5,487 nucleotides of DNA from an uncultured Bordetella sp. (GTDB taxonomy: Bacteria > Pseudomonadota > Gammaproteobacteria > Burkholderiales > Burkholderiaceae_B). Of the stretch, positions 1-5,487 are shown in pieces. The notes under the pieces were generated by a model. It saw nothing but the letters and a program-made list of their open reading frames with translations, had not been told where the DNA came from and ran no database searches. The stretch lies in contig CALGFL010000052.1 of assembly GCA_937881145.1 (NCBI GenBank), forward strand, positions 1 to 5,487, in the 5' to 3' direction. The position numbers and the translations under genes were made by a program. Every line of letters starts with the position of its first letter. The first letter of the stretch is position 1.

Positions 1-1093
1 TGGCGGCCAACTGGTTGGCCTGGCGCGCGTTCTCGGCATTCTGCTTCACGGTCGAAGCCAGCTCTTGCATCGACGCCGCGGTTTCTTCAAGCGAGGCCGC
101 CTGTTGTTCGGTACGCGAAGAAAGATCGGTATTGCCCGAGGCGATTTCCTTCGAACCGGTGTCGATTTCTTCCACGCCGCGGCGCACCGACGCCACCGTG
201 CGGATCAGGCTTTCCTGCATGCGCTTGAAGCCTGCGTACAAAACGGTGATTTCATTGCGTCCACGCACGGGAATCTTGCTCGTCAGATCGCCTTCGGCCA
301 CCTTGTTGAACAGTTGGCCGGCCGATACCAGAGGTTTGACCACCAGGCTGTTGAAAATCCCGCGGGCCAGCATGGCCAGGATCAGCGATAGCAATATCGC
401 GACGCCCACGGCGATCAGTCCTTTGCGCAGTTCCATCGCCGACTGGTCTTTCAGCACCTGCTGCCGCTCTTCGATATAGTGGCTGAAATTGAGGATCGCC
501 TGGATGAACGCGGCGCTACGCGGCGTGCCGTACTGATCGTTCACCATGTAGAACGTGGAGAAATCCTGCTTGCTCAAGGCGTCGGTCATCGTGTCCACGC
601 CGTCGTCGATATAAGCACGGTAGCGGCGCATCAGATCCACCGAAAGCTGGTGCCCGGTATCGTCCTGCAGCATGTTCTTCTGGAATTCGCCGAAATGCTT
701 GCGCACGCCGTCGAGCAAGGCCGTTGCCTCGCCCAAAGCCTTCTTGCCGGAGGCCGTGGAGTCGCCCGTACCGCCCCAGCCCGCTTCCTGCAAGTAGCGC
801 GCCGCCACCATCAGTCCGACCCGCGCGCGCAGCATGTCGCTGTTGATGGTGGTCACCGTGCGCTCGCGCGCCATCAGATCGCCGATTTCTTGCACCGATT
901 TGTAGTTCTGCTGCAAGTAATAGGCGCCCAGGCCTCCGACGCTCACTACCAGCAGCAAGAACAACGCCATGATAAAGAGCAGCAAGGTCCCCACGTGGAT
1001 ATTGCGCAAGCTCAGGCCCTGTGACGCGCCGCGCTGGGAGGAAGGTTTGACGCGAGGCTTCTTGTTGCTCTTGCTGTTTGACTCGGTAGTCAC
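1..1093 (-). CDS. Methyl-accepting chemotaxis protein, Tar/Tsr class (partial, C-terminus outside window)
   Basis: Inner-membrane chemoreceptor that senses a periplasmic ligand and controls CheA through CheW. I translated the minus strand and found 364 codons open to the window edge. Residues counted from the GTG at 1093: a basic Ser/Lys-rich cytoplasmic tail 1-33, first membrane helix about 34-60, periplasmic domain about 61-224, second membrane helix about 225-247, HAMP domain about 245-300 (contains VVKPL and AEGDL), then the start of the signalling helix with DLSSRTEQQAASLEETAASM. Likely methylation positions, seven residues apart, are Q330, E337 and E344. The second half of the signalling domain, including the CheA/CheW-contacting tip, lies beyond position 1. 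An in-frame ATG at 1147 would add 18 residues but has no properly spaced ribosome site, whereas the GTG has AAGGAG five bases upstream. The class is certain; the ligand is unknown. Confidence 0.95.
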   Translation of the reverse strand, partial: MTTESNSKSNKKPRVKPSSQRGASQGLSLRNIHVGTLLLFIMALFLLLVVSVGGLGAYYLQQNYKSVQEIGDLMARERTVTTINSDMLRARVGLMVAARYLQEAGWGGTGDSTASGKKALGEATALLDGVRKHFGEFQKNMLQDDTGHQLSVDLMRRYRAYIDDGVDTMTDALSKQDFSTFYMVNDQYGTPRSAAFIQAILNFSHYIEERQQVLKDQSAMELRKGLIAVGVAILLSLILAMLARGIFNSLVVKPLVSAGQLFNKVAEGDLTSKIPVRGRNEITVLYAGFKRMQESLIRTVASVRRGVEEIDTGSKEIASGNTDLSSRTEQQAASLEETAASMQELASTVKQNAENARQANQLAA

Positions 1094-1098
1094 AACGG

Positions 1099-1104
1099 CT
1101 CCTT
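1099..1104 (-). promoter_or_regulatory. Ribosome binding site deciding the chemoreceptor start
   Basis: On the minus strand this reads AAGGAG, followed by five bases and then GTG at 1093-1091. It is a near-ideal Shine-Dalgarno site and favours the GTG over the in-frame ATG at 1147-1145. That ATG is preceded directly by GAAGG with no spacer. A further ATG at 1154-1152 is out of frame and reaches a stop after 15 codons. Confidence 0.75.
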
Positions 1105-1201
1105 TTTCAATGTCGCGCGGTTCTTGATCCGCTATTTGCAAACTCATCCTTCATCGCGCGAAAAGCCTGTGCAGCCGAGTCGGATGACTATGAGATAAGA
1201 A

Positions 1202-1747
1202 TTACTGTGCCGCAGCCGGCGTGGCCGGAGTGGGTAAGGCGTACATCTGCAGACTGCCCATGCCCGGCGGCGGTCCTGCTACGCCAGACCCCAGGTTCGG
1301 ACTCGCGCCCATCGTCGCGTCATCGCCCCCGGTAGACACGGGTTGCGCTTGCGGCGCGGCAGGCTGGACCTCGGGCGCGGGTGGCGCGGGAGGCGGTACC
1401 CCTCCCGTCAGTTTCTGTTGAGCCGCGGGAGAAAGCAGCAGGTTGGTGCCGTCGATCAGACGGATGAAACGTCCATCCGGACCGAACAAAAGCATCGCTT
1501 CCTGAGTGGCATAAACACGGTCCACGAGCACGGTAACATGGAAGCGCCAAAACGCCATCGTCGTGCCGTCGCTTTGCGGATAGATCTTATCGGGCGGCGC
1601 GTTCAAGATATAGACGGCTTGCGCCATGGTGGTCTGTCCCGGCGTCAGATCCGCCAGCGCAGCGGAATTGAAACCGTGCCCGGTTGCGACGCAGCCCGCC
1701 AGAACCAGCAGCATCGCAACGGCAAGCGCCTTCAAGCCATGAATCAT
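1202..1747 (-). CDS. Putative outer-membrane lipoprotein with BamE/SmpA-like core and Pro/Ala-rich tail
   Basis: The predicted protein has 181 residues. A short signal sequence ends in the lipobox LVLAGC with the lipidated cysteine at residue 19. Residue 20 is Val, not Asp, so sorting to the outer membrane is expected. Residues about 33-99 look like a BamE/SmpA/OmlA fold: LTPGQTTMAQAVYIL resembles the family's 'G-M-T-x-x-x-V' helix, followed by a Pro turn, an aromatic strand (FWRFHVTVLV) and a terminal strand with FGPDGRFIRLID. Residues 116-181 are rich in Pro, Ala, Gly and Gln and probably disordered. The ATG at 1747 was chosen over an upstream in-frame ATG at 1960 because it begins the signal peptide and has GAGGTG five bases upstream; the longer version would overlap the preceding gene. 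It follows that 90-residue gene by 29 bases, which suggests co-transcription. The lipoprotein call is strong, the fold tentative, the function unknown. Confidence 0.8.
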   Translation of the reverse strand: MIHGLKALAVAMLLVLAGCVATGHGFNSAALADLTPGQTTMAQAVYILNAPPDKIYPQSDGTTMAFWRFHVTVLVDRVYATQEAMLLFGPDGRFIRLIDGTNLLLSPAAQQKLTGGVPPPAPPAPEVQPAAPQAQPVSTGGDDATMGASPNLGSGVAGPPPGMGSLQMYALPTPATPAAAQ

Positions 1748-1752
1748 CGCAC

Positions 1753-1758
1753 CACCTC
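1753..1758 (-). promoter_or_regulatory. Ribosome binding site of the lipoprotein gene
   Basis: The minus strand reads GAGGTG, five bases before the ATG at 1747-1745. It supports the short start that places the signal peptide at the N-terminus. Confidence 0.65.
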
Positions 1759-1776
1759 GATACGCCACAAACACAC

Positions 1777-2049
1777 TTAAAAAGATTCCCAATTGTCCGT
1801 GTCCGCGACAATCGTTTTGCGCGATGCACGAGGCGGATCCTGCGGCTTGGCGGCAGGCAGGCGCAGCGCAGCGATGTAGGCATCCCGGATCAACACGTTC
1901 TGCTGCACGCCCGCATTGTCCGGGGTACCGATGACCATCCCGTCCTGGCGCGCGCTGCACCGGCCGTAGCCTATCGCCACGACAGACAGCGCGACGAACG
2001 TCAGAACCACGGCCAGCAAGCCCGTGCGTATTTTCAAATTGGCGAACAT
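1777..2049 (-). CDS. Small single-span membrane protein with a chemoreceptor-like N-terminus
   Basis: The predicted protein has 90 residues. It opens with MFANLKIRTG, then a hydrophobic helix at about residues 10-29, then a probably periplasmic segment of about 60 residues ending in NWESF. The opening and helix resemble the first transmembrane segment of Tar/Tsr-type chemoreceptors. They also align by eye with the first helix of the receptor encoded at 1-1093 (shared N-[IL]-x-[VI]-x-T-x-LL pattern). The stretch about 47-63 (GVQQNVLIRDAYIAALR) recalls the first periplasmic helix of such receptors. There is no second membrane helix, HAMP or signalling domain, and no room for them before the lipoprotein gene 29 bases downstream. 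The ribosome site is weak: only GGAA about 12 bases upstream of the ATG. It may be a real small protein or the surviving 5' end of a lost receptor gene. No function is assigned. Confidence 0.6.
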   Translation of the reverse strand: MFANLKIRTGLLAVVLTFVALSVVAIGYGRCSARQDGMVIGTPDNAGVQQNVLIRDAYIAALRLPAAKPQDPPRASRKTIVADTDNWESF

Positions 2050-2091
2050 CGATTTTTCGGGTTCCGGCAGCGCAGCACCTAGGTATTCGTT

Positions 2092-2121
2092 TAATCAGAA
2101 ACGCCGGCCAAGAGGCCGGCG
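2092..2121 (-). terminator. Probable Rho-independent terminator of the flgKL transcript
   Basis: Bases 2102-2109 and 2114-2121 form a perfect eight-pair GC stem (CGCCGGCC with GGCCGGCG) closed by a four-base loop. Read on the minus strand, the stem is followed at once by TTTCTGATT, a modest T-run. It starts about 30 bases past the flgL stop codon. The hairpin is clear; the interrupted T-run makes termination efficiency uncertain, and some read-through into the two small genes is possible. Confidence 0.7.
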
Positions 2122-2151
2122 GCAGGTCGGAGTCGGTGCAGCCGGACAGGC

Positions 2152-3435
2152 TTAGCCATTCATGCTGAACAAATTGGCCTTCTGAACCACCGAGAACGAT
2201 TGGATCGCCGCTTGCAGAGCAACCTGGCGCAACTCGAGGCTGCTGGTAGCGGAATACATGTCCACATCCAGCAAATTGCCCAGTTGCTGAGTATCGGACA
2301 GGCCCAGTTGGGTGCCGGTGTTGCCCAGCGCCTCGACCTCGTTCATGCGCGCGCCGATCGAAGTGATGACCGTCTGCACATTGTCGTAGTTCATCTGGAT
2401 CTGCTTGTTGGCGGAAGCCAGCGCATTGGTGATCGCCGCCGAGCTGACCGGGTTGTTGTTCGACGGCACGCTCAGCGTATTGATCAGATTGGTCAAAGTC
2501 TGGAAGAGGTCCATGTTCGAACCCACCCCGTTCTTAGGCGTGTCCAGCGTAAAGGTATCGCCTGCTTGCGGCGCGCCCGTGACCGCGAACGAAACACCGC
2601 CACCCGGCATCGAAATTGTGGCGCCGCTGGTGTAGGCCTGCCAGGCAGTCGTCGTCGTCGGCCCATTGGGGTTGTTCGGATCGGTCATGCTGACCGTATA
2701 GCCCATCTGGCCTGCATTGGCGCCGGTGCCGGTGGCGAAGGTGACCGTGAAATCCTTGCCCACGTTGTTGCTCGACGTGGGAACGCTGACGGAGGCCGGA
2801 GCGAAGACACCGGTACCCGTGTTGCTGCTGCCGGCCTGGGTTATATAGGCTTGCGAGCCCGGCGAGACGCGATCGAAGACGTCCGTGCCCACGTCGCTAC
2901 CGGCAACCTGCAGCGATTGCGAAACCTGGATGCTGCGCTGCCCCTGGTCGCCCAGATAGGTCACGGCGCCCGTCGACGAGTTCAATTGAAAGGGCTGGGT
3001 TGCGCCCTGATAGCCCGAAAATACATACTGGCCGTTGGTGTCGGTGGTGTTGGCCAAGGCGACGAGCTGGCTACGCAGGCTGGTCAGCGCGGTCACGATG
3101 GATTGGCGGCCAGTATCGCCCATCGTGGCATCGCCTGCCTGGACGACATTCTGCAGCACGCTCTGCATGGTCGTGGTGACCGAGTTCAGCGCGTTCTCTT
3201 CCGCTCCCAGCGAATTGGTGACTTGTTCCTGATTCGACGCAAAGGTGGAGTTCATCGTGGCGTCTTGCGACAACACGACCGCCTGGGCCGCGGCCAAGGG
3301 GTTGTCGGACGGCGTCTGCACCGCCAGACCCGACGACAGTTGGCTCTGCACCTGCGTAAGCACCGACTGCTGGTTCAGGATGCCGTTCAGGGAATTCTGA
3401 TAAAACTGCGAGGTGCTGATGCGTGTCACCATCAT
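2152..3435 (-). CDS. flgL: Flagellar hook-associated protein 3 (hook-filament junction protein)
   Basis: FlgL forms the outer of the two junction rings between hook and filament. The protein is exported unfolded by the flagellar type III system, so it has no signal peptide. It has 427 residues from the ATG at 3435. The N-terminal helical region carries RISTSQFYQN and SSGLAVQTPSDNPLAAAQAV, a hallmark of the family. ALANTTDTNGQYVFSGY at about 127-141 is another. The C-terminal helix (about 345-427) contains ARMNEVEAL and LLDVDMYSATSSLELRQVAL, ending near NLFSMNG. Enterobacterial FlgL is about 317 residues; the excess is mainly an added module at about 213-300. The preceding gene, flgK, ends 39 bases upstream, so the two form an operon. 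Two adjacent ATGs exist (3435 and 3432); GGAG at 3440-3443 lies 4 and 7 bases from them, and the second has the better spacing, giving 426 residues. Confidence 0.96.
   Translation of the reverse strand: MMVTRISTSQFYQNSLNGILNQQSVLTQVQSQLSSGLAVQTPSDNPLAAAQAVVLSQDATMNSTFASNQEQVTNSLGAEENALNSVTTTMQSVLQNVVQAGDATMGDTGRQSIVTALTSLRSQLVALANTTDTNGQYVFSGYQGATQPFQLNSSTGAVTYLGDQGQRSIQVSQSLQVAGSDVGTDVFDRVSPGSQAYITQAGSSNTGTGVFAPASVSVPTSSNNVGKDFTVTFATGTGANAGQMGYTVSMTDPNNPNGPTTTTAWQAYTSGATISMPGGGVSFAVTGAPQAGDTFTLDTPKNGVGSNMDLFQTLTNLINTLSVPSNNNPVSSAAITNALASANKQIQMNYDNVQTVITSIGARMNEVEALGNTGTQLGLSDTQQLGNLLDVDMYSATSSLELRQVALQAAIQSFSVVQKANLFSMNG
2536..2799 (-). other. Inserted beta-rich module in FlgL, resembling the FlgK repeats
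   Basis: Residues about 213-300 of FlgL form an insertion between the D1-type helices. It shows an opening strand DFTVTF, a second strand YTVS, and a closing pattern of ISMPGGGVSFAVTGAPQAGD followed by TFTLDTP. The closing part has the same order as each FlgK repeat (G-x-x-V-x-V-x-G-x-P-x-A-G-D-x-[WF]-x-L-x-P). It is probably a surface domain of the junction ring. The relationship is judged by eye and rests mainly on this last third. Confidence 0.6.
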
Positions 3436-3439
3436 CGTG

Positions 3440-3443
3440 CTCC
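3440..3443 (-). promoter_or_regulatory. Ribosome binding site of flgL
   Basis: The minus strand reads GGAG within the short flgK-flgL gap. It sits seven bases before the second of two tandem ATG codons and four before the first, so the second (3432-3430) is the likelier start. Confidence 0.55.
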
Positions 3444-3474
3444 AATAAAAATCTGCTTATGCCGCTTGATTCGA

Positions 3475-5487
3475 TCAACCATTGGCCACGCCCAGGATTG
3501 CGTCGAAAATCGTGCTCGCCACATCCAGAATCTTGGCGCTGGCCTGGTATTGCTGCTGGTATTGGGTCAGGTTCACATACTCTTCGTTCAAGTTCACGCC
3601 GGACACCGACGTCACCGCCGAAGTCTGCTGTGTGACCAGCGCGTTCTGCGCCGTCAACGACGAGTTCAACTGTTGCGTCTGCACGCCCACGTTGTTGACC
3701 AACTGCGCGTACAGGCCGTTCAGGCTCAAGGTACCGTTGCCCAGCACGAGGGATGTCTGCAGCTTGGCCATCGCCAGGCCGTTGTTGCCGTTGGCCGTGC
3801 CGCCGGCCGCGTCGGCCAAAGCCAGCTGGCTGGGGTTGGTCAGCGTCGAGGTCAGTTGGCCCGCCGCGTAACGCGTGGGTTGCAGTTCCCATTTGTCGCC
3901 AGCCGCCGGAGTCCCGCTGACCGAAACGCTCAAACCGTCGAAATTCAGATGGCCCTGCGCGTCCGGCGAGACGTTCGTCACCGTCCCGTCGGACTGGCGC
4001 GTCACCTGATAGCTGCTGCCGTCATAGGCAATGCTGTAATCGCTGGCCCGCAGTTGGTTGGGATCGACGTAGCTCGCCGACAGGGCCGCCGTGCTGGTGT
4101 TGTGCGTGTTGCCGATAGCAGGCACTTGCGACATGCCGTCCGGGTCTATCTGCCAGGAATCGCCGCTCGCGGCGTTGCCGCTGACATTGACGACCATGCC
4201 ATGGAAGGTGATGTCGCCTTGGGCGTCCGGCGTGAACGTCGCGCCGCCGGTGGCATTGGCGACCGCGTTGCCACTGGGATCGGTCACCGTATAGGCAGTG
4301 CCGTTGTAGGTAACCTTGTAGTCGCCATTACCCACGGCATTGGCCGCCAAGGTCGGTGCGCTGGCAGTTGTCGAACTGGCCGTCAGCGCAGGATCGGTGC
4401 CCGAATTGGTCGCGGCGGGCGTTATAGACGAACCCGTGCCGCTGGATTGGAAAGTCCAGGAGTCGCCCGAGGTGACCGCGCCAGCGCCGGCCGTGACCTT
4501 GAAGCCGTCGAAAGCCAGCGTGGTCGTGCCGTCGCCGTTCACGGTAGTCGTCGCGGCCACCGCGCCGGACGGACCCGTCACGCTCCAGGTGCCGCCGCTA
4601 TAGGCGATGTTGTAGCTGATGTTCTGCTGCCCGTTGGTCGCGGCGGCCGTGATCGTAGGCGTGGTCATGCCGAAAGGCTGCATGGTCCACGTATCGGGAC
4701 TCGTGGCCGTGGCGCGCGGATCATTGCCGCCGGCCACGGTAACGCTGAAACCGTTGAAGTTCAGCACGGTCTGACCGCTGCCGTTGACTGTCGTGGCCAC
4801 CGTCACTGCATTGCCGCTGGGGTCTTTCACCGAGTAGGCGGTGCCGTCATAGCTGATCGTGTATTGGCCGCTCTGCGCCGTCATGCTCAGCTTGGCCGAG
4901 CCGCTATTGGCGCCGGAGACAATATCGGACGAGCCCAGGCTGAAAATATTGGAGCCCGGTTTGCCGGTCAGATCCAGGCCCTGCTCCTGCTGGCCGTTCA
5001 TCGTCATGGCCAGGCCGACGGCGAACTGCCCCAGTTGATCTTGTATGGAGTTGAGCTGCTGGCGGAAAGCCAGCAGGCCACCCACCGAGCCGCCGGTAAC
5101 CTGACTGTCCTGCAGTTCCACCTGGGTCTGAGTGCCGTTGGGACCGGGAATGCTGTAGTACAGCGCCTTGGTCGCCGGGTCGGAAGACGACGTCGAGGCC
5201 GACAGTTTGTACTCGGTCGTGCCCGACAGCAACGGCTGGCCGCCGGCCAGAGAAATGCTGACGGTGTTGGTGTTGCTCTGCGTGTAGGTTTGTATGCCTA
5301 TCAGTTGGCCCAGATCCGATATGGCTTGATCGCGTTCGTCGAGCAGGTCGTTGGGCGGCTGGCCTCCCGCCTGGCCGTATGCCGCCGCGATCTGCTGATT
5401 GAGCTGATTGATGGTGTCCAGGCTGCTGTTGATCTGCGTGACCATCGTGCCCATCTGCGTATTGATGCCCTGGCGCTGGTTCTGCAT
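3475..5487 (-). CDS. flgK: Flagellar hook-associated protein 1 (partial, N-terminus outside window)
   Basis: FlgK forms the junction ring next to the hook. The window holds 670 codons ending in TGA. The frame is open to the window edge and the ATG at 5487-5485 is internal, because the usual N-terminal rod-like helix is absent. By comparison with the enterobacterial protein (about 547 residues), roughly 150 residues are missing. Visible hallmarks (window residue numbers): a helix rich in Gln/Asn/Ile at 5-38, PPNDLLDERDQAISDLGQLI at 44-63, GGSVGGLLAFRQQLNSIQDQ at 132-151, and a C-terminus with SGVNLNEEYVNLTQYQQQYQ at 629-648 followed by ASAKILDVASTIFDAIL. Between about residues 198 and 537 are four tandem beta-rich modules, so the whole protein should be about 800 residues, well above the enterobacterial length. 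It is followed by flgL after 39 bases. Any promoter lies upstream, outside the window. Confidence 0.96.
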   Translation of the reverse strand: MQNQRQGINTQMGTMVTQINSSLDTINQLNQQIAAAYGQAGGQPPNDLLDERDQAISDLGQLIGIQTYTQSNTNTVSISLAGGQPLLSGTTEYKLSASTSSSDPATKALYYSIPGPNGTQTQVELQDSQVTGGSVGGLLAFRQQLNSIQDQLGQFAVGLAMTMNGQQEQGLDLTGKPGSNIFSLGSSDIVSGANSGSAKLSMTAQSGQYTISYDGTAYSVKDPSGNAVTVATTVNGSGQTVLNFNGFSVTVAGGNDPRATATSPDTWTMQPFGMTTPTITAAATNGQQNISYNIAYSGGTWSVTGPSGAVAATTTVNGDGTTTLAFDGFKVTAGAGAVTSGDSWTFQSSGTGSSITPAATNSGTDPALTASSTTASAPTLAANAVGNGDYKVTYNGTAYTVTDPSGNAVANATGGATFTPDAQGDITFHGMVVNVSGNAASGDSWQIDPDGMSQVPAIGNTHNTSTAALSASYVDPNQLRASDYSIAYDGSSYQVTRQSDGTVTNVSPDAQGHLNFDGLSVSVSGTPAAGDKWELQPTRYAAGQLTSTLTNPSQLALADAAGGTANGNNGLAMAKLQTSLVLGNGTLSLNGLYAQLVNNVGVQTQQLNSSLTAQNALVTQQTSAVTSVSGVNLNEEYVNLTQYQQQYQASAKILDVASTIFDAILGVANG
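3877..4896 (-). repeat. Four tandem protein-domain repeats in FlgK
   Basis: Four copies of a module of about 70-75 residues lie at roughly 4896-4675, 4647-4447, 4359-4141 and 4089-3877, in reading order. Each starts with a strand of the form Y-[TNKS]-[IV]-[STA]-Y (YTISY, YNIAY, YKVTY, YSIAY). Each continues with G-x-x-[YW]-x-V, then [FL]-x-F-x-G-[FLM]-x-V, and closes with D-[ST/K]-W (PDTW, GDSW, GDSW, GDKW). The start-to-start spacing is 83, 98 and 94 residues. The fourth copy corresponds to the single module I recall in enterobacterial FlgK (TDYKISFDNNQWQVTR, then FTGTPAVNDSFTL). The repeats are clear at the protein level but diverged in DNA. Confidence 0.85.

Noticed and set aside
15..1024. 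Plus-strand open frames opposite the chemoreceptor gene
   Set aside because: The minus strand encodes a textbook receptor through the whole stretch; the plus-strand frames have no recognisable domains and arise from GC-rich third positions.
1094..1201. Promoter or terminator in the 108-base gap before the chemoreceptor gene
   Set aside because: I found no convincing sigma-28 or sigma-70 pair and no hairpin with a T-run; the CCGA-G-TCGG element at 1175-1183 is too small to count.
1748..1960. Longer start for the lipoprotein gene, adding 71 residues
   Set aside because: It would bury the signal peptide and lipobox inside the protein and overlap the upstream gene; the ATG at 1747 has a good ribosome site.
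2060..2100. Possible sigma-28 (FliA) promoter ahead of the 90-residue gene: TAAA followed by GCCGGAA on the minus strand
   Set aside because: The gap is 21 bases instead of about 15 and the -10 part departs from GCCGATAA, so I do not call a promoter.
3436..3474. Separate promoter for flgL in the 39-base gap after flgK
   Set aside because: The gap shows only a ribosome site and an A/T patch; it is too short for a convincing promoter.
3071..3892. A 273-residue minus-strand frame across the flgK-flgL junction
   Set aside because: It is a shifted frame over both well-supported genes; its Arg/Gly/Ala-rich composition is typical of frame shadows.

Overview
The window is about 5.5 kb of moderately GC-rich DNA. 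Every convincing gene reads on the minus strand, so transcription runs from the high-coordinate end to the low-coordinate end. The content is flagellar and chemotaxis: the 3' end of flgK, complete flgL, two small envelope-protein genes, and the 5' two thirds of a chemoreceptor gene. The protein style points to a beta-proteobacterium of the Burkholderiales, perhaps near Bordetella or Achromobacter. That placement is inferred from family resemblance and is not proven by a marker gene.

Layout from right to left. (1) 5487-3475: FlgK, hook-associated protein 1, entering from outside the window without its N-terminal part. Its central region carries four tandem copies of a roughly 75-residue beta-rich module, where the enterobacterial protein has one. 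(2) 3435-2152: FlgL, hook-associated protein 3, only 39 bases after flgK and surely co-transcribed with it. It has an extra module of the same general style. (3) 2121-2092: a GC-rich hairpin with a modest T-run that probably ends the flgKL transcript. (4) 2049-1777: a 90-residue protein with one membrane segment whose start resembles the first transmembrane helix of a chemoreceptor. (5) 1747-1202: a lipoprotein with a BamE/SmpA-like core and a Pro/Ala-rich tail, 29 bases after the previous gene. (6) 1093-1: a Tar/Tsr-type methyl-accepting chemotaxis protein, cut by the window edge inside its signalling domain.

FlgK and FlgL form the junction between hook and filament. The chemoreceptor would feed the chemotaxis phosphorelay that sets the direction of flagellar rotation. 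The two small genes between them have no assigned function; their position and the chemoreceptor-like N-terminus of one make them the least explained part of the window. I saw no RNA gene, insertion sequence, CRISPR array or sign of recent transfer, and no plus-strand gene that I believe.
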